In this document: piece after piece, positions 23,915-39,200 of the stretch | Position numbering within the stretch: the stretch's first letter is position 1 | How the letters are laid out: every line of letters starts with the position of its first letter | Assembly: GCA_945643635.1 (NCBI GenBank) | Contig: CALZFC010000192.1 | Coordinates: 1-64,000 of the forward strand | Length of the DNA stretch: 64,000 nucleotides | Source of the DNA: Allodiplogaster sudhausi | Lineage: Eukaryota; Nematoda; Chromadorea; Rhabditida; Diplogasteridae | Direction: 5' to 3' | Program-made: the position numbers and the translations under genes | The notes under the pieces: model-generated | The model's input: the letters and a program-made list of their open reading frames with translations, nothing else | Databases searched by the model: none | Told to the model about the DNA's origin: nothing

Positions 23915-26900
23915 CATGATGAAACCGCTAGATTTATGGGGTAAAGTTAGTCAAATTTTACGTAGAATACGCCTATAATACTTAGAATCGGTGTCCTCAA
24001 GTATTTAAAGAACTTGGCCGACTTGGCCGAAGATTTATTCAACTCGGCCGACTTGGCCGATGCTACTAGGTTCGGGGACCTCAATCTTCATGAATACTGG
24101 GGCTATCTTCCAGATTTGTGGGGTAAACTTAGCCAAATTTTAAGTAGAATATGCCTGTAATACTTTGTATTCATGTCCTCAAGTATTTAAAGAAATCGAC
24201 TTTTGGAGGTTGATGTAACAATGACCACCTATTCATCGAAGCAGAGATATATTAACACATGATGAAACCGCTAGATTTATGGGGTAAAGTTAGTCAAATT
24301 TTACGTAGAATACGCCTATAATACTTAGAATCGGTGTCCTCAAGTATTTAAAGAACTTGGCCGACTTGGCCGAAGATTTATTCAACTCGGCCGACTTGGC
24401 CGATGCTACTAGGTTCGGGGACCTCAATCTTCATGAATACTGGGGCTATCTTCCAGATTTGTGGGGTAAACTTAGCCAAATTTTAAGTAGAATATGCCTG
24501 TAATACTTTGTATTCATGTCCTCAAGTATTTAAAGAAATCGACTTTTGGAGGTTGATGTAACAATGACCACCTATTCATCGAAGCAGAGATATATTAACA
24601 CATGATGAAACCGCTAGATTTATGGGGTAAAGTTAGTCAAATTTTACGTAGAATACGCCTATAATACTTAGAATCGGTGTCCTCAAGTATTTAAAGAACT
24701 TGGCCGACTTGGCCGAAGATTTATTCAACTCGGCCGACTTGGCCGATGCTACTAGGTTCGGGGACCTCAATCTTCATGAATACTGGGGCTATCTTCCAGA
24801 TTTGTGGGGTAAACTTAGCCAAATTTTAAGTAGAATATGCCTGTAATACTTTGTATTCATGTCCTCAAGTATTTTAAGAAATCGACTTTTGGAGGTTGAT
24901 GTAACAATGACCACCTATTCATCGAAGCAGAGATATATTAACACATGATGAAACCGCTAGATTTATGGGGTAAAGTTAGTCAAATTTTACGTAGAATACG
25001 CCTATAATACTTAGAATCGGTGTCCTCAAGTATTTAAAGAACTTGGCCGACTTGGCCGAAGATTTATTCAACTCGGCCGACTTGGCCGATGCTACTAGGT
25101 TCGGGGACCTCAATCTTCATGAATACTGGGGCTATCTTCCAGATTTGTGGGGTAAACTTAGCCAAATTTTAAGTAGAATATGCCTGTAATACTTTGTATT
25201 CATGTCCTCAAGTATTTAAAGAAATCGACTTTTGGAGGTTGATGTAACAATGACCACCTATTCATCGAAGCAGAGATATATTAACACATGATGAAACCGC
25301 TAGATTTATGGGGTAAAGTTAGTCAAATTTTACGTAGAATACGCCTATAATACTTAGAATCGGTGTCCTCAAGTATTTAAAGAACTTGGCCGACTTGGCC
25401 GAAGATTTATTCAACTCGGCCGACTTGGCCGATGCTACTAGGTTCGGGGACCTCAATCTTCATGAATACTGGGGCTATCTTCCAGATTTGTGGGGTAAAC
25501 TTAGCCAAATTTTAAGTAGAATATGCCTGTAATACTTTGTATTCATGTCCTCAAGTATTTAAAGAAATCGACTTTTGGAGGTTGATGTAACAATGACCAC
25601 CTATTCATCGAAGCAGAGATATATTAACACATGATGAAACCGCTAGATTTATGGGGTAAAGTTAGTCAAATTTTACGTAGAATACGCCTATAATACTTAG
25701 AATCGGTGTCCTCAAGTATTTAAAGAACTTGGCCGACTTGGCCGAAGATTTATTCAACTCGGCCGACTTGGCCGATGCTACTAGGTTCGGGGACCTCAAT
25801 CTTCATGAATACTGGGGCTATCTTCCAGATTTGTGGGGTAAACTTAGCCAAATTTTAAGTAGAATATGCCTGTAATACTTTGTATTCATGTCCTCAAGTA
25901 TTTAAAGAAATCGACTTTTGGAGGTTGATGTAACAATGACCACCTATTCATCGAAGCAGAGATATATTAACACATGATGAAACCGCTAGATTTATGGGGT
26001 AAAGTTAGTCAAATTTTACGTAGAATACGCCTATAATACTTAGAATCGGTGTCCTCAAGTATTTAAAGAACTTGGCCGACTTGGCCGAAGATTTATTCAA
26101 CTCGGCCGACTTGGCCGATGCTACTAGGTTCGGGGACCTCAATCTTCATGAATACTGGGGCTATCTTCCAGATTTGTGGGGTAAACTTAGCCAAATTTTA
26201 AGTAGAATATGCCTGTAATACTTTGTATTCATGTCCTCAAGTATTTAAAGAAATCGACTTTTGGAGGTTGATGTAACAATGACCACCTATTCATCGAAGC
26301 AGAGATATATTAACACATGATGAAACCGCTAGATTTATGGGGTAAAGTTAGTCAAATTTTACGTAGAATACGCCTATAATACTTAGAATCGGTGTCCTCA
26401 AGTATTTAAAGAACTTGGCCGACTTGGCCGAAGATTTATTCAACTCGGCCGACTTGGCCGATGCTACTAGGTTCGGGGACCTCAATCTTCATGAATACTG
26501 GGGCTATCTTCCAGATTTGTGGGGTAAACTTAGCCAAATTTTAAGTAGAATATGCCTGTAATACTTTGTATTCATGTCCTCAAGTATTTTAAGAAATCGA
26601 CTTTTGGAGGTTGATGTAACAATGACCACCTATTCATCGAAGCAGAGATATATTAACACATGATGAAACCGCTAGATTTATGGGGTAAAGTTAGTCAAAT
26701 TTTACGTAGAATACGCCTATAATACTTAGAATCGGTGTCCTCAAGTATTTAAAGAACTTGGCCGACTTGGCCGAAGATTTATTCAACTCGGCCGACTTGG
26801 CCGATGCTACTAGGTTCGGGGACCTCAATCTTCATGAATACTGGGGCTATCTTCCAGATTTGTGGGGTAAACTTAGCAAATTTTAAGTAGAATATGCCTG

Positions 26901-28029
26901 TAATACTTTGTATTCATGTCCTCAAGTATTTAAAGAAATCGACTTTTGGAGGTTGATGTAACAATGACCACCTATTCATCGAAGCAGAGATATATTAACA
27001 CATGATGAAACCGCTAGATTTATGGGGTAAAGTTAGTCAAATTTTACGTAGAATACGCCTATAATACTTAGAATCGGTGTCCTCAAGTATTTAAAGAACT
27101 TGGCCGACTTGGCCGAAGATTTATTCAACTCGGCCGACTTGGCCGATGCTACTAGGTTCGGGGACCTCAATCTTCATGAATACTGGGGCTATCTTCCAGA
27201 TTTGTGGGGTAAACTTAGCCAAATTTTAAGTAGAATATGCCTGTAATACTTTGTATTCATGTCCTCAAGTATTTAAAGAAATCGACTTTTGGAGGTTGAT
27301 GTAACAATGACCACCTATTCATCGAAGCAGAGATATATTAACACATGATGAAACCGCTAGATTTATGGGGTAAAGTTAGTCAAATTTTACGTAGAATACG
27401 CCTATAATACTTAGAATCGGTGTCCTCAAGTATTTAAAGAACTTGGCCGACTTGGCCGAAGATTTATTCAACTCGGCCGACTTGGCCGATGCTACTAGGT
27501 TCGGGGACCTCAATCTTCATGAATACTGGGGCTATCTTCCAGATTTGTGGGGTAAACTTAGCCAAATTTTAAGTAGAATATGCCTGTAATACTTTGTATT
27601 CATGTCCTCAAGTATTTAAAGAAATCGACTTTTGGAGGTTGATGTAACAATGACCACCTATTCATCGAAGCAGAGATATATTAACACATGATGAAACCGC
27701 TAGATTTATGGGGTAAAGTTAGTCAAATTTTACGTAGAATACGCCTATAATACTTAGAATCGGTGTCCTCAAGTATTTAAAGAACTTGGCCGACTTGGCC
27801 GAAGATTTATTCAACTCGGCCGACTTGGCCGATGCTACTAGGTTCGGGGACCTCAATCTTCATGAATACTGGGGCTATCTTCCAGATTTGTGGGGTAAAC
27901 TTAGCCAAATTTTAAGTAGAATATGCCTGTAATACTTTGTATTCATGTCCTCAAGTATTTTAAGAAATCGACTTTTGGAGGTTGATGTAACAATGACCAC
28001 CTATTCATCGAAGCAGAGATATATTAACA

Positions 28030-29400
28030 CATGATGAAACCGCTAGATTTATGGGGTAAAGTTAGTCAAATTTTACGTAGAATACGCCTATAATACTTAG
28101 AATCGGTGTCCTCAAGTATTTAAAGAACTTGGCCGACTTGGCCGAAGATTTATTCAACTCGGCCGACTTGGCCGATGCTACTAGGTTCGGGGACCTCAAT
28201 CTTCATGAATACTGGGGCTATCTTCCAGATTTGTGGGGTAAACTTAGCCAAATTTTAAGTAGAATATGCCTGTAATACTTTGTATTCATGTCCTCAAGTA
28301 TTTAAGAAATCGACTTTTGGAGGTTGATGTAACAATGACCACCTATTCATCGAAGCAGAGATATATTAACACATGATGAAACCGCTAGATTTATGGGGTA
28401 AAGTTAGTCAAATTTTACGTAGAATACGCCTATAATACTTAGAATCGGTGTCCTCAAGTATTTAAAGAACTTGGCCGACTTGGCCGAAGATTTATTCAAC
28501 TCGGCCGACTTGGCCGATGCTACTAGGTTCGGGGACCTCAATCTTCATGAATACTGGGGCTATCTTCCAGATTTGTGGGGTAAACTTAGCCAAATTTTAA
28601 GTAGAATATGCCTGTAATACTTTGTATTCATGTCCTCAAGTATTTAAAGAAATCGACTTTTGGAGGTTGATGTAACAATGACCACCTATTCATCGAAGCA
28701 GAGATATATTAACACATGATGAAACCGCTAGATTTATGGGGTAAAGTTAGTCAAATTTTACGTAGAATACGCCTATAATACTTAGAATCGGTGTCCTCAA
28801 GTATTTAAAGAACTTGGCCGACTTGGCCGAAGATTTATTCAACTCGGCCGACTTGGCCGATGCTACTAGGTTCGGGGACCTCAATCTTCATGAATACTGG
28901 GGCTATCTTCCAGATTTGTGGGGTAAACTTAGCCAAATTTTAAGTAGAATATGCCTGTAATACTTTGTATTCATGTCCTCAAGTATTTAAAGAAATCGAC
29001 TTTTGGAGGTTGATGTAACAATGACCACCTATTCATCGAAGCAGAGATATATTAACACATGATGAAACCGCTAGATTTATGGGGTAAAGTTAGTCAAATT
29101 TTACGTAGAATACGCCTATAATACTTAGAATCGGTGTCCTCAAGTATTTAAAGAACTTGGCCGACTTGGCCGAAGATTTATTCAACTCGGCCGACTTGGC
29201 CGATGCTACTAGGTTCGGGGACCTCAATCTTCATGAATACTGGGGCTATCTTCCAGATTTGTGGGGTAAACTTAGCCAAATTTTAAGTAGAATATGCCTG
29301 TAATACTTTGTATTCATGTCCTCAAGTATTTTAAGAAATCGACTTTTGGAGGTTGATGTAACAATGACCACCTATTCATCGAAGCAGAGATATATTAACA
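28030..29400 (+). repeat. Isolated C-A-A-T four-unit block
   Basis: Units 83 to 86 show the same order of half B box alleles (TTTAAG, TTTAAAG, TTTAAAG, TTTTAAG) and the same total length, 1,371 bases, as the three-cycle block near 20-24 kb. It is probably a displaced copy of that higher-order unit, although four alleles in a row could match by chance. Confidence 0.4.
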
Positions 29401-32400
29401 CATGATGAAACCGCTAGATTTATGGGGTAAAGTTAGTCAAATTTTACGTAGAATACGCCTATAATACTTAGAATCGGTGTCCTCAAGTATTTAAAGAACT
29501 TGGCCGACTTGGCCGAAGATTTATTCAACTCGGCCGACTTGGCCGATGCTACTAGGTTCGGGGACCTCAATCTTCATGAATACTGGGGCTATCTTCCAGA
29601 TTTGTGGGGTAAACTTAGCCAAATTTTAAGTAGAATATGCCTGTAATACTTTGTATTCATGTCCTCAAGTATTTAAAGAAATCGACTTTTGGAGGTTGAT
29701 GTAACAATGACCACCTATTCATCGAAGCAGAGATATATTAACACATGATGAAACCGCTAGATTTATGGGGTAAAGTTAGTCAAATTTTACGTAGAATACG
29801 CCTATAATACTTAGAATCGGTGTCCTCAAGTATTTAAAGAACTTGGCCGACTTGGCCGAAGATTTATTCAACTCGGCCGACTTGGCCGATGCTACTAGGT
29901 TCGGGGACCTCAATCTTCATGAATACTGGGGCTATCTTCCAGATTTGTGGGGTAAACTTAGCCAAATTTTAAGTAGAATATGCCTGTAATACTTTGTATT
30001 CATGTCCTCAAGTATTTAAGAAATCGACTTTTGGAGGTTGATGTAACAATGACCACCTATTCATCGAAGCAGAGATATATTAACACATGATGAAACCGCT
30101 AGATTTATGGGGTAAAGTTAGTCAAATTTTACGTAGAATACGCCTATAATACTTAGAATCGGTGTCCTCAAGTATTTAAAGAACTTGGCCGACTTGGCCG
30201 AAGATTTATTCAACTCGGCCGACTTGGCCGATGCTACTAGGTTCGGGGACCTCAATCTTCATGAATACTGGGGCTATCTTCCAGATTTGTGGGGTAAACT
30301 TAGCCAAATTTTAAGTAGAATATGCCTGTAATACTTTGTATTCATGTCCTCAAGTATTTTAAGAAATCGACTTTTGGAGGTTGATGTAACAATGACCACC
30401 TATTCATCGAAGCAGAGATATATTAACACATGATGAAACCGCTAGATTTATGGGGTAAAGTTAGTCAAATTTTACGTAGAATACGCCTATAATACTTAGA
30501 ATCGGTGTCCTCAAGTATTTAAAGAACTTGGCCGACTTGGCCGAAGATTTATTCAACTCGGCCGACTTGGCCGATGCTACTAGGTTCGGGGACCTCAATC
30601 TTCATGAATACTGGGGCTATCTTCCAGATTTGTGGGGTAAACTTAGCCAAATTTTAAGTAGAATATGCCTGTAATACTTTGTATTCATGTCCTCAAGTAT
30701 TTTAAGAAATCGACTTTTGGAGGTTGATGTAACAATGACCACCTATTCATCGAAGCAGAGATATATTAACACATGATGAAACCGCTAGATTTATGGGGTA
30801 AAGTTAGTCAAATTTTACGTAGAATACGCCTATAATACTTAGAATCGGTGTCCTCAAGTATTTAAAGAACTTGGCCGACTTGGCCGAAGATTTATTCAAC
30901 TCGGCCGACTTGGCCGATGCTACTAGGTTCGGGGACCTCAATCTTCATGAATACTGGGGCTATCTTCCAGATTTGTGGGGTAAACTTAGCCAAATTTTAA
31001 GTAGAATATGCCTGTAATACTTTGTATTCATGTCCTCAAGTATTTAAAGAAATCGACTTTTGGAGGTTGATGTAACAATGACCACCTATTCATCGAAGCA
31101 GAGATATATTAACACATGATGAAACCGCTAGATTTATGGGGTAAAGTTAGTCAAATTTTACGTAGAATACGCCTATAATACTTAGAATCGGTGTCCTCAA
31201 GTATTTAAAGAACTTGGCCGACTTGGCCGAAGATTTATTCAACTCGGCCGACTTGGCCGATGCTACTAGGTTCGGGGACCTCAATCTTCATGAATACTGG
31301 GGCTATCTTCCAGATTTGTGGGGTAAACTTAGTCAAATTTTAAGTAGAATATGCCTGTAATACTTTGTATTCATGTCCTCAAGTATTTAAAGAAATCGAC
31401 TTTTGGAGGTTGATGTAACAATGACCACCTATTCATCGAAGCAGAGATATATTAACACATGATGAAACCGCTAGATTTATGGGGTAAAGTTAGTCAAATT
31501 TTACGTAGAATACGCCTATAATACTTAGAATCGGTGTCCTCAAGTATTTAAAGAACTTGGCCGACTTGGCCGAAGATTTATTCAACTCGGCCGACTTGGC
31601 CGATGCTACTAGGTTCGGGGACCTCAATCTTCATGAATACTGGGGCTATCTTCCAGATTTGTGGGGTAAACTTAGCCAAATTTTAAGTAGAATATGCCTG
31701 TAATACTTTGTATTCATGTCCTCAAGTATTTAAAGAAATCGACTTTTGGAGGTTGATGTAACAATGACCACCTATTCATCGAAGCAGAGATATATTAACA
31801 CATGATGAAACCGCTAGATTTATGGGGTAAAGTTAGTCAAATTTTACGTAGAATACGCCTATAATACTTAGAATCGGTGTCCTCAAGTATTTAAAGAACT
31901 TGGCCGACTTGGCCGAAGATTTATTCAACTCGGCCGACTTGGCCGATGCTACTAGGTTCGGGGACCTCAATCTTCATGAATACTGGGGCTATCTTCCAGA
32001 TTTGTGGGGTAAACTTAAAATTTTAAGTAGAATATGCCTGTAATACTTTGTATTCATGTCCTCAAGTATTTAAGAAATCGACTTTTGGAGGTTGATGTAA
32101 CAATGACCACCTATTCATCGAAGCAGAGATATATTAACACATGATGAAACCGCTAGATTTATGGGGTAAAGTTAGTCAAATTTTACGTAGAATACGCCTA
32201 TAATACTTAGAATCGGTGTCCTCAAGTATTTAAAGAACTTGGCCGACTTGGCCGAAGATTTATTCAACTCGGCCGACTTGGCCGATGCTACTAGGTTCGG
32301 GGACCTCAATCTTCATGAATACTGGGGCTATCTTCCAGATTTGTGGGGTAAACTTAGCCAAATTTTAAGTAGAATATGCCTGTAATACTTTGTATTCATG

Positions 32401-33168
32401 TCCTCAAGTATTTAAAGAAATCGACTTTTGGAGGTTGATGTAACAATGACCACCTATTCATCGAAGCAGAGATATATTAACACATGATGAAACCGCTAGA
32501 TTTATGGGGTAAAGTTAGTCAAATTTTACGTAGAATACGCCTATAATACTTAGAATCGGTGTCCTCAAGTATTTAAAGAACTTGGCCGACTTGGCCGAAG
32601 ATTTATTCAACTCGGCCGACTTGGCCGATGCTACTAGGTTCGGGGACCTCAATCTTCATGAATACTGGGGCTATCTTCCAGATTTGTGGGGTAAACTTAG
32701 CCAAATTTTAAGTAGAATATGCCTGTAATACTTTGTATTCATGTCCTCAAGTATTTTAAGAAATCGACTTTTGGAGGTTGATGTAACAATGACCACCTAT
32801 TCATCGAAGCAGAGATATATTAACACATGATGAAACCGCTAGATTTATGGGGTAAAGTTAGTCAAATTTTACGTAGAATACGCCTATAATACTTAGAATC
32901 GGTGTCCTCAAGTATTTAAAGAACTTGGCCGACTTGGCCGAAGATTTATTCAACTCGGCCGACTTGGCCGATGCTACTAGGTTCGGGGACCTCAATCTTC
33001 ATGAATACTGGGGCTATCTTCCAGATTTGTGGGGTAAACTTAGTCAAATTTTAAGTAGAATATGCCTGTAATACTTTGTATTCATGTCCTCAAGTATTTT
33101 AAGAAATCGACTTTTGGAGGTTGATGTAACAATGACCACCTATTCATCGAAGCAGAGATATATTAACA

Positions 33169-34873
33169 CATGATGAAACCGCTAGATTTATGGGGTAAAG
33201 TTAGTCAAATTTTACGTAGAATACGCCTATAATACTTAGAATCGGTGTCCTCAAGTATTTAAAGAACTTGGCCGACTTGGCCGAAGATTTATTCAACTCG
33301 GCCGACTTGGCCGATGCTACTAGGTTCGGGGACCTCAATCTTCATGAATACTGGGGCTATCTTCCAGATTTGTGGGGTAAACTCAAATTTTAAGTAGAAT
33401 ATGCCTGTAATACTTTGTATTCATGTCCTCAAGTATTTTAAGAAATCGACTTTTGGAGGTTGATGTAACAATGACCACCTATTCATCGAAGCAGAGATAT
33501 ATTAACACATGATGAAACCGCTAGATTTATGGGGTAAAGTTAGTCAAATTTTACGTAGAATACGCCTATAATACTTAGAATCGGTGTCCTCAAGTATTTA
33601 AAGAACTTGGCCGACTTGGCCGAAGATTTATTCAACTCGGCCGACTTGGCCGATGCTACTAGGTTCGGGGACCTCAATCTTCATGAATACTGGGGCTATC
33701 TTCCAGATTTGTGGGGTAAACTTAGCCAAATTTTAAGTAGAATATGCCTGTAATACTTTGTATTCATGTCCTCAAGTATTTAAGAAATCGACTTTTGGAG
33801 GTTGATGTAACAATGACCACCTATTCATCGAAGCAGAGATATATTAACACATGATGAAACCGCTAGATTTATGGGGTAAAGTTAGTCAAATTTTACGTAG
33901 AATACGCCTATAATACTTAGAATCGGTGTCCTCAAGTATTTAAAGAACTTGGCCGACTTGGCCGAAGATTTATTCAACTCGGCCGACTTGGCCGATGCTA
34001 CTAGGTTCGGGGACCTCAATCTTCATGAATACTGGGGCTATCTTCCAGATTTGTGGGGTAAACTTAGCCAAATTTTAAGTAGAATATGCCTGTAATACTT
34101 TGTATTCATGTCCTCAAGTATTTTAAGAAATCGACTTTTGGAGGTTGATGTAACAATGACCACCTATTCATCGAAGCAGAGATATATTAACACATGATGA
34201 AACCGCTAGATTTATGGGGTAAAGTTAGTCAAATTTTACGTAGAATACGCCTATAATACTTAGAATCGGTGTCCTCAAGTATTTAAAGAACTTGGCCGAC
34301 TTGGCCGAAGATTTATTCAACTCGGCCGACTTGGCCGATGCTACTAGGTTCGGGGACCTCAATCTTCATGAATACTGGGGCTATCTTCCAGATTTGTGGG
34401 GTAAACTTAGCCAAATTTTAAGTAGAATATGCCTGTAATACTTTGTATTCATGTCCTCAAGTATTTAAGAAATCGACTTTTGGAGGTTGATGTAACAATG
34501 ACCACCTATTCATCGAAGCAGAGATATATTAACACATGATGAAACCGCTAGATTTATGGGGTAAAGTTAGTCAAATTTTACGTAGAATACGCCTATAATA
34601 CTTAGAATCGGTGTCCTCAAGTATTTAAAGAACTTGGCCGACTTGGCCGAAGATTTATTCAACTCGGCCGACTTGGCCGATGCTACTAGGTTCGGGGACC
34701 TCAATCTTCATGAATACTGGGGCTATCTTCCAGATTTGTGGGGTAAACTCAAATTTTAAGTAGAATATGCCTGTAATACTTTGTATTCATGTCCTCAAGT
34801 ATTTTAAGAAATCGACTTTTGGAGGTTGATGTAACAATGACCACCTATTCATCGAAGCAGAGATATATTAACA
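33169..34873 (+). repeat. Pair of units sharing a 4-base deletion, four units apart
   Basis: The units ending at anchors 33,508 and 34,874 both read GGTAAACTCAAATTTT, a 4-base loss at half B site 1, and both carry the TTTTAAG box allele (unit length 339). Three full-length units separate them, giving a repeat distance of 1,366 bases, close to the four-unit period seen elsewhere. The unit ending at 32,140, four units earlier again, is also 339 bases, but by a different change (GCC lost plus TTTAAG). The simplest reading is duplication of a four-unit segment. Confidence 0.5.
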
Positions 34874-37800
34874 CATGATGAAACCGCTAGATTTATGGGG
34901 TAAAGTTAGTCAAATTTTACGTAGAATACGCCTATAATACTTAGAATCGGTGTCCTCAAGTATTTAAAGAACTTGGCCGACTTGGCCGAAGATTTATTCA
35001 ACTCGGCCGACTTGGCCGATGCTACTAGGTTCGGGGACCTCAATCTTCATGAATACTGGGGCTATCTTCCAGATTTGTGGGGTAAACTTAGCCAAATTTT
35101 AAGTAGAATATGCCTGTAATACTTTGTATTCATGTCCTCAAGTATTTTAAGAAATCGACTTTTGGAGGTTGATGTAACAATGACCACCTATTCATCGAAG
35201 CAGAGATATATTAACACATGATGAAACCGCTAGATTTATGGGGTAAAGTTAGTCAAATTTTACGTAGAATACGCCTATAATACTTAGAATCGGTGTCCTC
35301 AAGTATTTAAAGAACTTGGCCGACTTGGCCGAAGATTTATTCAACTCGGCCGACTTGGCCGATGCTACTAGGTTCGGGGACCTCAATCTTCATGAATACT
35401 GGGGCTATCTTCCAGATTTGTGGGGTAAACTTAGCCAAATTTTAAGTAGAATATGCCTGTAATACTTTGTATTCATGTCCTCAAGTATTTAAAGAAATCG
35501 ACTTTTGGAGGTTGATGTAACAATGACCACCTATTCATCGAAGCAGAGATATATTAACACATGATGAAACCGCTAGATTTATGGGGTAAAGTTAGTCAAA
35601 TTTTACGTAGAATACGCCTATAATACTTAGAATCGGTGTCCTCAAGTATTTAAAGAACTTGGCCGACTTGGCCGAAGATTTATTCAACTCGGCCGACTTG
35701 GCCGATGCTACTAGGTTCGGGGACCTCAATCTTCATGAATACTGGGGCTATCTTCCAGATTTGTGGGGTAAACTTAGCCAAATTTTAAGTAGAATATGCC
35801 TGTAATACTTTGTATTCATGTCCTCAAGTATTTAAAGAAATCGACTTTTGGAGGTTGATGTAACAATGACCACCTATTCATCGAAGCAGAGATATATTAA
35901 CACATGATGAAACCGCTAGATTTATGGGGTAAAGTTAGTCAAATTTTACGTAGAATACGCCTATAATACTTAGAATCGGTGTCCTCAAGTATTTAAAGAA
36001 CTTGGCCGACTTGGCCGAAGATTTATTCAACTCGGCCGACTTGGCCGATGCTACTAGGTTCGGGGACCTCAATCTTCATGAATACTGGGGCTATCTTCCA
36101 GATTTGTGGGGTAAACTTAGCCAAATTTTAAGTAGAATATGCCTGTAATACTTTGTATTCATGTCCTCAAGTATTTAAAGAAATCGACTTTTGGAGGTTG
36201 ATGTAACAATGACCACCTATTCATCGAAGCAGAGATATATTAACACATGATGAAACCGCTAGATTTATGGGGTAAAGTTAGTCAAATTTTACGTAGAATA
36301 CGCCTATAATACTTAGAATCGGTGTCCTCAAGTATTTAAAGAACTTGGCCGACTTGGCCGAAGATTTATTCAACTCGGCCGACTTGGCCGATGCTACTAG
36401 GTTCGGGGACCTCAATCTTCATGAATACTGGGGCTATCTTCCAGATTTGTGGGGTAAACTTAGCCAAATTTTAAGTAGAATATGCCTGTAATACTTTGTA
36501 TTCATGTCCTCAAGTATTTTAAGAAATCGACTTTTGGAGGTTGATGTAACAATGACCACCTATTCATCGAAGCAGAGATATATTAACACATGATGAAACC
36601 GCTAGATTTATGGGGTAAAGTTAGTCAAATTTTACGTAGAATACGCCTATAATACTTAGAATCGGTGTCCTCAAGTATTTAAAGAACTTGGCCGACTTGG
36701 CCGAAGATTTATTCAACTCGGCCGACTTGGCCGATGCTACTAGGTTCGGGGACCTCAATCTTCATGAATACTGGGGCTATCTTCCAGATTTGTGGGGTAA
36801 ACTTAGCCAAATTTTAAGTAGAATATGCCTGTAATACTTTGTATTCATGTCCTCAAGTATTTTAAGAAATCGACTTTTGGAGGTTGATGTAACAATGACC
36901 ACCTATTCATCGAAGCAGAGATATATTAACACATGATGAAACCGCTAGATTTATGGGGTAAAGTTAGTCAAATTTTACGTAGAATACGCCTATAATACTT
37001 AGAATCGGTGTCCTCAAGTATTTAAAGAACTTGGCCGACTTGGCCGAAGATTTATTCAACTCGGCCGACTTGGCCGATGCTACTAGGTTCGGGGACCTCA
37101 ATCTTCATGAATACTGGGGCTATCTTCCAGATTTGTGGGGTAAACTTAGCCAAATTTTAAGTAGAATATGCCTGTAATACTTTGTATTCATGTCCTCAAG
37201 TATTTTAAGAAATCGACTTTTGGAGGTTGATGTAACAATGACCACCTATTCATCGAAGCAGAGATATATTAACACATGATGAAACCGCTAGATTTATGGG
37301 GTAAAGTTAGTCAAATTTTACGTAGAATACGCCTATAATACTTAGAATCGGTGTCCTCAAGTATTTAAAGAACTTGGCCGACTTGGCCGAAGATTTATTC
37401 AACTCGGCCGACTTGGCCGATGCTACTAGGTTCGGGGACCTCAATCTTCATGAATACTGGGGCTATCTTCCAGATTTGTGGGGTAAACTTAGCCAAATTT
37501 TAAGTAGAATATGCCTGTAATACTTTGTATTCATGTCCTCAAGTATTTAAAGAAATCGACTTTTGGAGGTTGATGTAACAATGACCACCTATTCATCGAA
37601 GCAGAGATATATTAACACATGATGAAACCGCTAGATTTATGGGGTAAAGTTAGTCAAATTTTACGTAGAATACGCCTATAATACTTAGAATCGGTGTCCT
37701 CAAGTATTTAAAGAACTTGGCCGACTTGGCCGAAGATTTATTCAACTCGGCCGACTTGGCCGATGCTACTAGGTTCGGGGACCTCAATCTTCATGAATAC

Positions 37801-39199
37801 TGGGGCTATCTTCCAGATTTGTGGGGTAAACTTAGCCAAATTTTAAGTAGAATATGCCTGTAATACTTTGTATTCATGTCCTCAAGTATTTTAAGAAATC
37901 GACTTTTGGAGGTTGATGTAACAATGACCACCTATTCATCGAAGCAGAGATATATTAACACATGATGAAACCGCTAGATTTATGGGGTAAAGTTAGTCAA
38001 ATTTTACGTAGAATACGCCTATAATACTTAGAATCGGTGTCCTCAAGTATTTAAAGAACTTGGCCGACTTGGCCGAAGATTTATTCAACTCGGCCGACTT
38101 GGCCGATGCTACTAGGTTCGGGGACCTCAATCTTCATGAATACTGGGGCTATCTTCCAGATTTGTGGGGTAAACTTAGCCAAATTTTAAGTAGAATATGC
38201 CTGTAATACTTTGTATTCATGTCCTCAAGTATTTAAAGAAATCGACTTTTGGAGGTTGATGTAACAATGACCACCTATTCATCGAAGCAGAGATATATTA
38301 ACACATGATGAAACCGCTAGATTTATGGGGTAAAGTTAGTCAAATTTTACGTAGAATACGCCTATAATACTTAGAATCGGTGTCCTCAAGTATTTAAAGA
38401 ACTTGGCCGACTTGGCCGAAGATTTATTCAACTCGGCCGACTTGGCCGATGCTACTAGGTTCGGGGACCTCAATCTTCATGAATACTGGGGCTATCTTCC
38501 AGATTTGTGGGGTAAACTTAGCCAAATTTTAAGTAGAATATGCCTGTAATACTTTGTATTCATGTCCTCAAGTATTTAAAGAAATCGACTTTTGGAGGTT
38601 GATGTAACAATGACCACCTATTCATCGAAGCAGAGATATATTAACACATGATGAAACCGCTAGATTTATGGGGTAAAGTTAGTCAAATTTTACGTAGAAT
38701 ACGCCTATAATACTTAGAATCGGTGTCCTCAAGTATTTAAAGAACTTGGCCGACTTGGCCGAAGATTTATTCAACTCGGCCGACTTGGCCGATGCTACTA
38801 GGTTCGGGGACCTCAATCTTCATGAATACTGGGGCTATCTTCCAGATTTGTGGGGTAAACTTAGTCAAATTTTAAGTAGAATATGCCTGTAATACTTTGT
38901 ATTCATGTCCTCAAGTATTTTAAGAAATCGACTTTTGGAGGTTGATGTAACAATGACCACCTATTCATCGAAGCAGAGATATATTAACACATGATGAAAC
39001 CGCTAGATTTATGGGGTAAAGTTAGTCAAATTTTACGTAGAATACGCCTATAATACTTAGAATCGGTGTCCTCAAGTATTTAAAGAACTTGGCCGACTTG
39101 GCCGAAGATTTATTCAACTCGGCCGACTTGGCCGATGCTACTAGGTTCGGGGACCTCAATCTTCATGAATACTGGGGCTATCTTCCAGATTTGTGGGGT

Positions 39200-39200
39200 C
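39200..39200 (+). other. GGGGTCAAGTAG deletion junction, first occurrence
   Basis: The sequence from GGGGTAAACTTAG to TTTTAAGTAG is replaced by GGGGTCAAGTAG, which shortens the unit by 16 bases (326 with the TTTAAG allele). The inserted or retained C means this is not a simple single deletion: two nearby deletions in an AGTC copy, or a deletion with a one-base fill, would explain it. The same junction recurs at nine more sites to the right, some with extra changes, so it marks descent from one event. Confidence 0.8.

Larger units (their letters stand above)
1302..31800 (+). repeat. Highly homogeneous core of the array
   Basis: Units 5 to 93 in anchor order. Nearly all are 343 or 342 bases and differ only at the half B TTTAAAG/TTTTAAG/TTTAAG site. 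Rare exceptions: ATTTAACAC one-base deletions near 1,980 and 5,060; AAATTTAAG near 2,208; GGTAACTTAG near 2,879; GTGGGTAAAC near 4,244 and 7,328; AGCAAATTTT near 26,874; an A-to-T change at 1,772 and 3,824; and a first AGTC allele at about 31,333. Apart from these, the half B site 1 reads AGCC throughout. Such uniformity implies recent amplification or efficient homogenisation. It contains no gene or other feature. Confidence 0.9.
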
